DNA from: Actinomycetes bacterium
GTDB taxonomy: Bacteria; Actinomycetota; Acidimicrobiia; Acidimicrobiales; Ilumatobacteraceae
DNA: 64,000 nt
Direction of reading: 5' to 3'
Assembly: GCA_027491335.1 (NCBI GenBank)
Contig: JAIXWJ010000002.1
Location: 1-64,000 of the forward strand
Shown here: in pieces, positions 17,990 to 26,509 of the stretch
How the letters are laid out: each line of letters begins with the position of its first letter
Position numbering within the stretch: position 1 is the first letter of the stretch
The notes under the pieces: generated by a model
What the model saw: only the letters and a program-made list of their open reading frames with translations
What the model was told of the DNA's origin: nothing
Database searches by the model: none
Made by a program: the position numbers and the translations under genes

Positions 17990-19180
17990 TCAGGGGCGCA
18001 CGATCGCCGACAACATGGCCTGAAACTTGGCCTGAGTTTCGGCCAGTTCGGCCAGCGGGTCGCTGTCGGCCACGATGCCTCCACCGGCCGTGAGCACGGC
18101 GGAGCGGCGATCGGGCGAAAGGGTGGCACAGCGAATGGCCACGGCCCACGTTCCGTTGCCGTGAGCGTCCACCCAACCGATCGCCCCGCCGTAGTTCCCG
18201 CGAGCGAAGCCCTCGATGCTGTCGATCAGTTCGAGGGCCTCGGTGCGCGGGTGACCGCCGAGAGCCGGGGTGGGGCAGAGGGCGCGAACGAGATCGAGGA
18301 TCGGCGGATGGTCGGCCCGAAGTCGTCCTTCGATGAGCGTTCCGAGATGCTGAACGTTGGCCACCTTGACCACCGATGGTTCGGGCTCCCAGTCGAGGTA
18401 ACTGCAGTGAGGCAGGAGCATGTCGTGGATGACGTCGATGACGACGCGGTGTTCGATCTGATCCTTGATGCTGGCCAACAACTTGCGGGCCAGTTCGTCG
18501 TCGGTGGCGGGGTCACCCGTGCGCGGTGTGGTGCCCGCCAGGGGATGCGAGCGCACCACGTCGTCCTCGATGGAGAGAAGCAGTTCGGGAGACGCTCCGA
18601 TGAAGCCGTCGAAGGAATAGCGATGACTGGAGCCGAACGAGTTACGAAGACGCGTCAACACCGAGTGCACCGGAATCGGCTCCGAGGCTCGGACCTCCAC
18701 TTGCCGAGCGATCACGGCCTTGATGAGGCGACCCTCGCGCACCGCGTCGCGCGCGGCCGTGACCGCGGCGAGGTACGAGTCGACGGGAGTGAGGGGCGAC
18801 ACCTGAAACGAGGCGGCCATCGGCGGAGGAGGTGACGAAAAAACCGGCATCGGCTCGTCATCGATGGTGGTGCACCAGCATCGACCCGAACCGTCCTTGC
18901 CCACCAAAAGACGGGGGATGACGGCCGTTCCCGCGAAGGCGTCGGAAAACGGCATCGTGCCGAGAGCGATGGGACCCGGTGCGTTCGTTCCCGACTCGTC
19001 GGTGTGGACGATCGTGTTCAACAGATGTGGGATGTCGTCCCATGTGCCGCGTACGGCGACGCCACGCCCGGCGAAACCGACTCCATCGCGCACGAACAAG
19101 TAACCATCGTCTCCGGCGACGTCGTTCAGATCGGGGGCGACGTCGAGAAGGCGGGTGGTCGCGCGCACGGACGCCGTCAA
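17990..19180 (-). CDS. menF: Isochorismate synthase
   Basis: The 396-aa product is a chorismate-binding enzyme of the MenF/EntC type. The C-terminal domain has KAVIARQVEV, SFDGFIGASPELL, HPLAGTTPRTGD, HDMLLPHC and the PTPALGGHPR stretch, ending with YGGAIGWVD and IVADSDP. It converts chorismate to isochorismate for MenD. TTG 19180 gives a TTGA overlap with the menG stop and is my choice; GTG at 19168 is an alternative. Direct coupling to menG and convergence with menD place it in the menaquinone pathway rather than siderophore synthesis. Confidence 0.88.
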   Translation of the reverse strand: MTASVRATTRLLDVAPDLNDVAGDDGYLFVRDGVGFAGRGVAVRGTWDDIPHLLNTIVHTDESGTNAPGPIALGTMPFSDAFAGTAVIPRLLVGKDGSGRCWCTTIDDEPMPVFSSPPPPMAASFQVSPLTPVDSYLAAVTAARDAVREGRLIKAVIARQVEVRASEPIPVHSVLTRLRNSFGSSHRYSFDGFIGASPELLLSIEDDVVRSHPLAGTTPRTGDPATDDELARKLLASIKDQIEHRVVIDVIHDMLLPHCSYLDWEPEPSVVKVANVQHLGTLIEGRLRADHPPILDLVRALCPTPALGGHPRTEALELIDSIEGFARGNYGGAIGWVDAHGNGTWAVAIRCATLSPDRRSAVLTAGGGIVADSDPLAELAETQAKFQAMLSAIVRP

Positions 19181-19908
19181 TCCCTGGTGGCGACCAACAA
19201 CTGGGTGATGCCGCCCGACAGTTGACGATGCGTCGCGTCGGAGAAGCCGGCCTCTCGCAGTTGACGAAGCATCACCTCGGGTTCGGGGAGGTACGCCACG
19301 CTCTTGGGGAGGTAGCGATAGGCCGCGGGGTCCGACAGCCAACCACCGATGCGCGGAACGATGCGTCCGAAGTAGATGCCGTTTCCGAATCGGATTATCG
19401 GATTGCGCGGAACACCGACGTCGAGCAAGGCGATTCGCCCGCCGGGCCGAACGACGCGTCCGAGCTCGTTGAAAAAGCTGGGCAGGTCGAGCAGGTTGCG
19501 CAGAGCGAAGCCGCAGGTGGCGCCGTCGACGCTGGCGTTCGCGATGGGCAGATTCAGAATGTCGGCCTGGCTGCGCGGTGCGCCGGAGCGATCGGCGGCC
19601 AGCATTCCGAAGCTCAGATCCATGGACAACGGACGAATGCCGACCCGCTCCAGATCGACGCACAGATCGCCGGTGCCGCTGGCCAGGTCCAGAACCAGGC
19701 TTCCGGGGGCCAGACCGAGCAAACGAACGGCCTTGCGACGCCAGCGGGTGTCGAGGCGGAAGGTCATGATTCGGTTGACGAGGTCGTACCGAGGGGCGAT
19801 GGCGTCGAACATCTCGCGAACGGCGGTCACCTTGGCCTCGCCCTCGGGCAGACGGTCGGTGTCCCAGGATGGGGTATCCGAGGAAGAGGTGTCCGGAGTG
19901 CGATCCAC
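19177..19908 (-). CDS. menG: Demethylmenaquinone methyltransferase
   Basis: The 243-aa SAM-dependent methyltransferase matches UbiE/MenG: MFDAIAPRYDLVNRIMTF near 33-50, the SAM motif VLDLASGTGDL, and CGFALRNLLDLP plus GGRIALLDVGVP further on. MenG adds the last methyl group to menaquinone. GTG 19908 lies six bases after TAACCT (minus strand), so leaderless translation is likely. It is the first gene of the menG-menF unit. Confidence 0.93.
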   Translation of the reverse strand: MDRTPDTSSSDTPSWDTDRLPEGEAKVTAVREMFDAIAPRYDLVNRIMTFRLDTRWRRKAVRLLGLAPGSLVLDLASGTGDLCVDLERVGIRPLSMDLSFGMLAADRSGAPRSQADILNLPIANASVDGATCGFALRNLLDLPSFFNELGRVVRPGGRIALLDVGVPRNPIIRFGNGIYFGRIVPRIGGWLSDPAAYRYLPKSVAYLPEPEVMLRQLREAGFSDATHRQLSGGITQLLVATRD

Positions 19909-19978
19909 GACGTCAGGTTAGGTGTGACATCGGCGTTCGGCGTGACTCGGGGTCGTGGGCATCGGTCACCGAGCGTCA

Positions 19979-20004
19979 TAATTGGTCATCGGGCGTCGCG
20001 CCCG
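19979..20004 (+). promoter_or_regulatory. TAATTG -10 candidate followed by a 6-bp palindrome
   Basis: TAATTG (19979-19984) is followed six bases later by CGGGCG-TCG-CGCCCG (19990-20004), a perfect inverted repeat that would lie at the transcription start of the acyl-CoA dehydrogenase gene. The arrangement resembles the site at 4095-4116. The high GC of the repeat makes chance plausible. Confidence 0.3.
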
Positions 20005-20029
20005 TCGACTGCCATGGGGAGGCATTCCG

Positions 20030-21268
20030 ATGATCGATTTCACTCTCGCACCCGAGCACGAGGCCATTCGGTCCAAGGTTCGCGACTTCGTCGATGGAGA
20101 GATTCGTCCGGCCATCGAGCCGTTCGGCCATCGCGAGGAAATGGACGGTGAGGCACACAAGAAGTACGTCGCCGAGCTGATTCGTCTGCGCAAGAAGGCC
20201 GTCGAGGTGGGACTCTGGTTGCCGCACATGCCCAAGGAATGGGGAGGCATGGGCCTCGGTCACGTTGCGTTGGCGATGGTTCAGGCCGAAGCCGCCAAGA
20301 CCCGCGTCGGACCTTGGGTGTTCAACTGTCAGGCGCCCGACGAGGGCAACATGCACACCTTGCTGCACTGGGCCACGCCGGAGCAGAAGGAGAAGTACCT
20401 GAAGCCGTTGTGCAACGGAGTCTCATCGTCGTGCTTCGCCATGACCGAGCCCGAGGTGGCGGGTTCGGACCCGACGCTCATCAAGACCTTCGCCATCAAG
20501 GACGGCGACGAATGGATCATCAACGGTCACAAGTGGTTCATCTCCGGCGCGAATCGCGCGAAGTTCGCGATCCTCATCGCTCGCACCGAGCTCGACGTTC
20601 CCGAGGGCTCGCGCGGTGCCAACACGGCGTTCATCATCGACCTTCCGACCGAAGGATGGAACAACGTTCGCGAAGTCGAGACCATGCATGGTCCGGGCGG
20701 TCACAGTGAGATCGTGATCAGCGACCTTCGGGTTCACGATTCGCAGATTCTGGGTGGTCGCGGAAACGGCCACCGTTTGGGTCAGTACCGCCTCGGGCCG
20801 GCTCGTTTGGCGCACTGCATGCGTTGGATCGCCCAAGCCGAAACGGCGCTGAACATGATGGTGGACCGTTCGCTGAAGCGTTACTCGCACGGCTCCTACC
20901 TGGCCGAGAAGCAGGGCGTGCAGTGGATGATCGCCGACTCGGCGATGGAGATCTATCAGTGCAAGTTGATGATTCTTCATGCCGCGTACAAGATCGACCG
21001 TGGCGACGACTTCCGCACGGAGGTGTCGATGGCCAAGCACTTCGTGGCCAACAGTCTGAACCGCATCATCGATCGCGCCATCCAGGTTCACGGCGCACTC
21101 GGCTATTCCACCGACACTCCGCTGGCGAACATGATGCAGCACGCTCGCTGGGCTCGCTTCGCCGATGGCGCCGACGAGATCCATCAGATGCGCATCGCCG
21201 AGAACACCATCAAGGCGTTCACCGACACCGGCACCACCAGCAAGGCCACCGGCGACCTGCCGATCTGA
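20030..21268 (+). CDS. Acyl-CoA dehydrogenase family protein
   Basis: The 412-aa flavoprotein has the acyl-CoA dehydrogenase segments CFAMTEPEVAGSDP (FAD/substrate loop), GHKWFISGA, MHGPGGHSEIVI and the C-terminal IQVHGALGYSTDTPL followed by RWARFADGADEIHQMRIAE. The last stretch resembles the ACAD10/11 group, which includes enzymes acting on unusual or branched acyl-CoAs. The substrate is unknown. ATG 20030 has GGGGAGG at good spacing. It converges with an acyl-CoA ligase, with which it may share a pathway. Confidence 0.9.
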   Translation: MIDFTLAPEHEAIRSKVRDFVDGEIRPAIEPFGHREEMDGEAHKKYVAELIRLRKKAVEVGLWLPHMPKEWGGMGLGHVALAMVQAEAAKTRVGPWVFNCQAPDEGNMHTLLHWATPEQKEKYLKPLCNGVSSSCFAMTEPEVAGSDPTLIKTFAIKDGDEWIINGHKWFISGANRAKFAILIARTELDVPEGSRGANTAFIIDLPTEGWNNVREVETMHGPGGHSEIVISDLRVHDSQILGGRGNGHRLGQYRLGPARLAHCMRWIAQAETALNMMVDRSLKRYSHGSYLAEKQGVQWMIADSAMEIYQCKLMILHAAYKIDRGDDFRTEVSMAKHFVANSLNRIIDRAIQVHGALGYSTDTPLANMMQHARWARFADGADEIHQMRIAENTIKAFTDTGTTSKATGDLPI

Positions 21269-21281
21269 CCCGATTCGGGTC
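21267..21281. terminator. Short hairpin between convergent genes
   Basis: GACCCG-ATT-CGGGTC is a perfect 6-bp hairpin that overlaps the stop of the acyl-CoA dehydrogenase gene and precedes the end of the converging ligase gene. No T tract follows, so termination strength is uncertain. Confidence 0.35.
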
Positions 21282-21289
21282 GAGGCGGT

Positions 21290-22903
21290 TCAGGGCTTCG
21301 ACGCGACTTCCTTGGCCCAGCGATAGTCGGCCTTGCCGGCCGGCGACCGAACGATGGAATCGACGCGCACGATCGCTTTGGGCAACTTGTAGCGGGCGAT
21401 GTGCCGCGCGGCTTCCTCCAGGATGTCCTGGTCGCTCGGATTCGTCCCCGGTCGTAGTTGAATCACCGCCACCACCTCGTTGCCCCAACGCTCGCTCGGA
21501 CGACCCGTCACGACGCAGTCGAACACGTCGGGATGCGGCTTGATGGCCATCTCGACTTCCTCGGCGAAGATCTTCTCGCCTCCGGAGTTGATGGTCACCG
21601 AGTCCCGTCCGCGCAATTCGACGATGTTCCCGTCCAGAAGCACCGCTCGATCGCCCGGCACCACGTACCGAACACCATCGATGACGGGATACGTGCGCGC
21701 GGTCTTGGCGGGATCACCCAGGTAACCCAACGCGAGACGTCCGCTCTTGGCCAACCAACCCACCTCGGGGTCGCCTGGCTCCAGCACACGATCCAGGTCC
21801 TCGGAGAGAACGTGGTTGCCCGGGGCCAAGGGGAAGGTTCCGGTGGATGCGCCGCCCGCGGCCGAGACGTGCGTGAGTTGGCCACCGGCCTCCGACGAAC
21901 CCAGACCGTCGATGATCATCAGATGGGGTGCGATCGCGAGCAGCTCTTCCTTCAAGTGCGCCGACAAGGCGGCTCCACCCGAGAGCAACACGATCAGCGA
22001 GGACAAGTCGTAGGGCTTGCGCTTCAGTTCGTCCACCAGCGGACGCGCGAACGCGTCGCCCACGATCAACAGGAAGTCGATTCGTTCGCGTTCGACGATG
22101 CTCCAGATGTCGGCCGGGTCCAATCGCTCCGGAATGCTGGGAACGAAAACCGTTCCGCCGGTGTTCCACGTGCCCATGCTCACCCAATGACCGGCCCCGT
22201 GCATGAACGGGGGAGCGATCAGGGCGCGACGGCCGGTGGCGGCGGCCACGATTTCGTCCACGGACTCCGCCGTTTTGGGAGCGCCGAAGCATTCGACCAA
22301 GGCATCGCCTTGTCGCCACATGACGCCCTTGGGCATGCCCGTGGTTCCTCCGGTGTAGAGGATGTACAGATCGTCGGGCGAGGCCTCAGTGTTGAGTTCC
22401 GGAGAAGCCGAGGCGATGGCGTCCTCGTACCACGACGCGTCGGGCAAGAGTTCGTGACCGGAATCGTCGGCCACTTGCAACAACACCCGCAAGTCGGGAA
22501 GTGATGCGCGAATCGATTGGAGCACGGGAGCGAAGGTGGAGTGATAGACGATCGCGGTGGCTTTGGAATCCAGGAGTAGATAGGTGAGCTCCTCGGCGAC
22601 ATAGCGGTAGTTCACGTTGAACGGCGCGACGCGGGCCTTGAACGACGCCAACATGCACTCGAGGTACTCGTTGCCGTTGTGCAGGTAGATGGCCAGATGG
22701 TCCTGCCCACTTTCGGAGCCGGACAACTGGCCGCGTTCCGTGTGGCACCCGAGCCCCGCAAGGTTCAGATGGTTCGCCAAACGGTCGGTGCGTTCCGACA
22801 CCTCGTTCCAGGTCAACCGACGGTCCCGAAAGACCAGGCATTCCTGATCCGGACGCGTGCGGGCGATTGCTTCGTGAACGGAACCAACGGTGAATTCTCT
22901 CAC
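21290..22903 (-). CDS. Acyl-CoA synthetase (AMP-forming)
   Basis: The 537-aa adenylate-forming ligase has YTGGTTGMPKGVMW (ATP loop), GSSEAGGQ, the GRDSVTINSGGEKIFAEEVE core and a C-terminal SPAGKADYRWAKE segment with the catalytic Lys. It probably activates a fatty or aromatic acid to its CoA thioester. GTG 22903 is preferred because TAATTT lies seven bases before it (minus strand) and the 29 upstream residues lack similarity. It is divergent from an F420-type oxidoreductase gene. Confidence 0.88.
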   Translation of the reverse strand: MREFTVGSVHEAIARTRPDQECLVFRDRRLTWNEVSERTDRLANHLNLAGLGCHTERGQLSGSESGQDHLAIYLHNGNEYLECMLASFKARVAPFNVNYRYVAEELTYLLLDSKATAIVYHSTFAPVLQSIRASLPDLRVLLQVADDSGHELLPDASWYEDAIASASPELNTEASPDDLYILYTGGTTGMPKGVMWRQGDALVECFGAPKTAESVDEIVAAATGRRALIAPPFMHGAGHWVSMGTWNTGGTVFVPSIPERLDPADIWSIVERERIDFLLIVGDAFARPLVDELKRKPYDLSSLIVLLSGGAALSAHLKEELLAIAPHLMIIDGLGSSEAGGQLTHVSAAGGASTGTFPLAPGNHVLSEDLDRVLEPGDPEVGWLAKSGRLALGYLGDPAKTARTYPVIDGVRYVVPGDRAVLLDGNIVELRGRDSVTINSGGEKIFAEEVEMAIKPHPDVFDCVVTGRPSERWGNEVVAVIQLRPGTNPSDQDILEEAARHIARYKLPKAIVRVDSIVRSPAGKADYRWAKEVASKP

Positions 22904-22977
22904 CCGATGGAAATTAGGGCTCGGCCGAATCGGCCCACGAATCCAGCGATCGGCGTGCCGTTGGTTATGGTTCGCCC

Positions 22978-23976
22978 ATGTCCGAAACACATTCCACCGT
23001 GCGGGGTACGTCGCCCGACGGAATCGTGTTCGGCATGTTCGTGCCCCAGGGCTGGAAGATGGAGTTGTCGTCCATCGAGGATCCCGCGGCGAAGTGGGCC
23101 AAGACGGTGGAGGTGGCCGAGGCCGCCGAACGTCTCGGATACGACTCGATCTGGGTGTACGACCACTTCCACAACGTGCCCCGCCCGGCGCACGAGACGG
23201 TGTTCGAATGTTGGTCCACCATCGCGGCCATCAGCCAGCGCACATCGCGGATACGACTCGGCCAGATGGTGGGTTGCAACAGCTACCGCAATCCGGGTTT
23301 GTTGGCCAAGGTGACCTCGACGGTCGACGTGATCTCGGGTGGACGTCTGGAGTGGGGGATCGGCGCGGGGTGGTATGAAAACGAATACCGCGCCTACGGC
23401 TACGACTTCCCCAAACCCAAGGATCGCATCGGCATGTTGCGCGAAAGCGTGGAGATCGTTCGCTCCATGTGGACCGAGGCCGAGACCACCTACAAGGGTC
23501 GCTATTACGAACTCAATCGGGCGAACTGCGACCCCAAGCCGCTGCAGTCACCGATGCCGCCCATCTGGATCGGTGGCGGAGGAGAGCAACTCACGTTGCG
23601 CGTGGTGGCGATGTACGCCGATTGTTCGAACTTCGGTGGCAATCCCGAGGAATGGGAGCGCAAGAGAAACACGCTGTGGAACCACTGTCGTGTGGTTGGT
23701 CGCGATCCGTCGACGATTCGCATGACCTGGTCACCCGAAGTCTTCATTCGCGAAACCGAAGCCGAGATCGACGCGGCCGGCTCGCGCAGTCTGTGGGGCG
23801 AGGATGCCACCTCATGGCGCGAGGGCAATCTCGTCGGTACGCCGGAGCAGGTGTGCGAAAAGATCGAGCGGTACCTCGCTCTGGGTTGCCGCGGCTTGGT
23901 GCCGTGGTGTCCGGACTACCCGAACCTCGAGACCCTGGAGTTGTTCGCCACGAAAGTGATGCCGAACTTCCGCTGA
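22978..23976 (+). CDS. Luciferase-like (probably F420-dependent) oxidoreductase
   Basis: The 332-aa protein is an LLM-class oxidoreductase with IVFGMFVPQG near 16-25, YDSIWVYDHFHNVP near 58-71, STVDVISGGRLEWGIGAGWYENEY near 118-141 (family core) and PPIWIGGGGEQ near 198. The cofactor is inferred to be F420. TATGGT ends six bases before ATG 22978, so translation is probably leaderless. It shares a divergent promoter region with the acyl-CoA ligase. Confidence 0.85.
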   Translation: MSETHSTVRGTSPDGIVFGMFVPQGWKMELSSIEDPAAKWAKTVEVAEAAERLGYDSIWVYDHFHNVPRPAHETVFECWSTIAAISQRTSRIRLGQMVGCNSYRNPGLLAKVTSTVDVISGGRLEWGIGAGWYENEYRAYGYDFPKPKDRIGMLRESVEIVRSMWTEAETTYKGRYYELNRANCDPKPLQSPMPPIWIGGGGEQLTLRVVAMYADCSNFGGNPEEWERKRNTLWNHCRVVGRDPSTIRMTWSPEVFIRETEAEIDAAGSRSLWGEDATSWREGNLVGTPEQVCEKIERYLALGCRGLVPWCPDYPNLETLELFATKVMPNFR

Positions 23977-23998
23977 CCGCCGTCCGGCGACGAACGCC

Positions 23999-24457
23999 TC
24001 AGACGTACGAGCGGAAGATGATCTCGGCGACGCACGAAGGCTTGGGAGCACCTTCGCATTCGAAGGTGAACTCCATGGTGGTCTGAACGCCTCCGGCGAT
24101 CTCTTCCACTTGCAACAGTTTCACGCCGAGACGCAAACGTGCACCCACGGGAACCGGTGATGGGAAACGAACCTTGTTGGCGCCGTAGTTCACGCCCATC
24201 GAGAAGCCCTCGATGCGCACCACGGTCGGGTACAACGCCGGTCCGAGCGACAAGGTGAGGTAGCCATGGGCGATCGGGCCACCGAAGGGACCGCTCTTGG
24301 CGCGCTCCACGTCGACGTGGATCCACTGGTGGTCGCCGGTGGCGTCGGCGAACTGGTTCACCCGCTCCTGGGTGATCTCCATGTAGTCGCTGTAGCCGAG
24401 GTGATCCCCGACCGCCGACTTCAGACCTTCGATTCCGTTGATGACGCGCGCGCTCAT
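23999..24457 (-). CDS. MaoC-family (R)-enoyl-CoA hydratase-like protein
   Basis: The 152-aa single-hotdog protein has the hydratase-2 signature: FADATGDHQWIHVD with catalytic Asp and His near 37-48, then FGGPIAHGYLTLSL. Such enzymes hydrate enoyl-CoA in beta-oxidation. ATG 24457 is preceded by CAGGAT at six bases (minus strand). Its place beside acyl-CoA dehydrogenase and ligase genes fits a small lipid catabolism cluster. Confidence 0.88.
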   Translation of the reverse strand: MSARVINGIEGLKSAVGDHLGYSDYMEITQERVNQFADATGDHQWIHVDVERAKSGPFGGPIAHGYLTLSLGPALYPTVVRIEGFSMGVNYGANKVRFPSPVPVGARLRLGVKLLQVEEIAGGVQTTMEFTFECEGAPKPSCVAEIIFRSYV

Positions 24458-24494
24458 GCGCCCATCCTGTCAGATCGGCGGGGTGGCTCGGAAC

Positions 24495-24926
24495 TCAGCG
24501 GTACCAGATGCGCTGATGATCCCGGCTGAGCGGGTGCAAGAGCAGGGCGCACAAAGCGACGTCGAAGATGAGGCTGATGGTGTTTCCACCACTGATGCGG
24601 TCCCATGTCGAAACCGGATCTCCGCTGTAGATCCAGAAGCGCAACAAGAAGGGTGAGAACGCCGCGAACAGGCCGAGGTAATAGCCGAGTCTGCGGTCGT
24701 TGGCCATCAACAGACCACTGGCCACGAAGGCCAGGACGACGGCGAGTCCCACCGCGGTGCCGATGGCACCCTTGTCCACGCGCGCGTAACCGACCCAGTC
24801 GGTCTTGTCCATGAATCCGATCAACGCGAAGAAGCCGTTGAGGTACAGCAACATGGTCGCGATCTGCAGGGTCTGCGGCGCCATGCGGTCGAACCAGCGG
24901 CGGAAATCGATCGAACGGCGAGCCAT
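24495..24926 (-). CDS. Four-helix membrane protein of unknown function
   Basis: The 143-aa product has four predicted membrane helices at about 20-40, 56-75, 81-100 and 113-131, an Arg-rich cytoplasmic N-terminus (MARRSIDFRRWFDR), and a basic C-terminus ending HPLSRDHQRIWYR. I do not recognise a named family. ATG 24926 is the only good start; CAATCT lies six bases upstream on the minus strand. It is divergent from era. Confidence 0.65.
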   Translation of the reverse strand: MARRSIDFRRWFDRMAPQTLQIATMLLYLNGFFALIGFMDKTDWVGYARVDKGAIGTAVGLAVVLAFVASGLLMANDRRLGYYLGLFAAFSPFLLRFWIYSGDPVSTWDRISGGNTISLIFDVALCALLLHPLSRDHQRIWYR

Positions 24927-25008
24927 AGGTACAGATTGTCACAACCACCGACCGTGATCGTGGCGGACCGAGCAAGTGATCTTGTGACTCCCGATAGCGT
25001 CGGAAACG

Positions 25009-25848
25009 ATGCGCTCCGGATTCGTCACGTTGGTCGGTCGTCCCAACGTGGGCAAGTCCACTCTGCTCAACGCCATTTGCGGACAAAAGGTGTCGATCGT
25101 GTCGAACAAGCCGCAAACGACGCGCCGACAGGTGCGAGGAGTGCTCACGCGTCCGGACGCTCAGATCGTCTTCGTCGACACTCCCGGATTGCACAAGCCG
25201 GTGACCGCATTGGGCGAGCGCGTGAACGCGGCCGCCATCGAATCGTTGGCCGACGTCGACGTGGCCTGCCTCGTGCTCGACGGATCGATGCCGTTCGGTT
25301 CGGGCGATCGTTGGGTCGCGTCACGCTTGGACATGTCGAAAACGTTGGTGATCGTCAACAAGACCGATCGTGCGGGTCGAGATCGAACGCTTCAACAGCT
25401 TGCCGCGTCGGCCGAGCTCGACGCGCTGGCCTACTTTGCGGTGTCGGCCAAGACCGGTGAGGGAATCGCCGAACTCGTCGACCACATCTCGTCGCGTCTG
25501 CCCGAGGGGCCGCAGTACTACCCGGACGACGTGGTGAGCGATCTGCCCGAAGCCGAGTGGGTGGCCGAGTTGATTCGCGAACAGTTGCTGGCGGTGTTCC
25601 GCGACGAGCTTCCGTATTCCATCGCCACGCGGGTCACCGAGTGGGAGTGGCCTCGCGTGCGTTGCGAGATCGTCGTCGAGCGCGAGAGCCAAAAGGGCAT
25701 GGTCATCGGCAAGGGTGGCTCGGTGTTGAAGAACGTGGGAATCCTCGTTCGTAAGCAGATGCCCGAGGGCGTGTTCCTCGAGTTGCACGTGGTCGTCGAC
25801 AAGGATTGGCAACATCGCCCCGATCGCGTCGAGCGACTCGGCTACTGA
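25009..25848 (+). CDS. era: GTPase Era
   Basis: The 279-aa protein has the Era GTPase motifs GRPNVGKST (G1, 10-18), DTPGLHKP (G3), NKTD (G4) and SAKTGEG (G5), followed by a KH domain with the VIGKGGSVLKNVG loop. Era binds the 3' end of 16S rRNA and supports 30S assembly. ATG 25009 follows TAGCGT at eight bases. In many genomes era follows ybeY and corC; here that block lies 14 kb away. It converges with the LpqB-like gene, with 1 base between the stops. Confidence 0.95.
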   Translation: MRSGFVTLVGRPNVGKSTLLNAICGQKVSIVSNKPQTTRRQVRGVLTRPDAQIVFVDTPGLHKPVTALGERVNAAAIESLADVDVACLVLDGSMPFGSGDRWVASRLDMSKTLVIVNKTDRAGRDRTLQQLAASAELDALAYFAVSAKTGEGIAELVDHISSRLPEGPQYYPDDVVSDLPEAEWVAELIREQLLAVFRDELPYSIATRVTEWEWPRVRCEIVVERESQKGMVIGKGGSVLKNVGILVRKQMPEGVFLELHVVVDKDWQHRPDRVERLGY

Positions 25849-25849
25849 T

Positions 25850-26509
25850 TCAGCAGGAGTAGCCGGCGGGCAACAGGTTCGCGTAGTCGTCGCAGGCGAC
25901 GGCGTCGCCGGGTCCGGCCAGGTCGCCACGTCCGCGGGGAACGCTTTGCGGACGTGATTCCGATGTGAACTCCACCTGCCCGATGCCGGCCCGGCGCGTG
26001 AGGGTGAGCACGATCTGGGCGATGGCCAATCGTTGCTCGGCGCCGGGAAGTTCGGTGATGAAGGTGGGGGGAAGATCGACGGTCGCGATACCCCTCACCA
26101 CGTCGACCGAGGCCACGAAGCCGACCGGCAATGCCGTTCGAAGGCCCGCGGCGGTGTCGCCCTCGGGAAGTCCCTCGGCCAATGCGGACATCACTTGAGG
26201 AGCGACTGCCGGACTCAAGAGCATGCGATTGATGGGGACCAGTTGCGAGCCGGCCACGTAGAAGAGCGAGACCACCTCGACGGGGACGGTCGTGCTGGTG
26301 GAGGTGCTCGGAGCCACCGGAGTGGTGGTGGTCGCAGGTGAGGTGGTCGTGGGGGCGGCGGTCGTGGTGACGTTGAGTTCGTACGGAATGTCGTCGGGGT
26401 CGATGGTGCGCACCTCTCCGGAGCCCGGAATGGCGCACCCCACCAGGGTCGAGGCCATCAGCATCGCGACAATCAGTTTAGGGAAGATCAGTTTCGGGCC
26501 AGTTCTCAT
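25850..26509 (-). CDS. GerMN-domain lipoprotein, LpqB-like
   Basis: The 219-aa protein starts with a lipoprotein signal peptide whose lipobox is LVGC near residue 25. A Thr/Pro/Ser-rich linker follows (about 46-75), then a GerMN domain (SLFYVAGSQLVPINR to the TLTRRAGIGQVEF stretch). Mycobacterial LpqB, encoded after mtrAB, also has a GerMN domain but is about 580 aa because of a C-terminal beta-propeller that is absent here. ATG 26509 overlaps the kinase stop (ATGA), so kinase and lipoprotein are co-translated. It probably acts outside the membrane as an accessory to the kinase. Confidence 0.8.
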   Translation of the reverse strand: MRTGPKLIFPKLIVAMLMASTLVGCAIPGSGEVRTIDPDDIPYELNVTTTAAPTTTSPATTTTPVAPSTSTSTTVPVEVVSLFYVAGSQLVPINRMLLSPAVAPQVMSALAEGLPEGDTAAGLRTALPVGFVASVDVVRGIATVDLPPTFITELPGAEQRLAIAQIVLTLTRRAGIGQVEFTSESRPQSVPRGRGDLAGPGDAVACDDYANLLPAGYSC

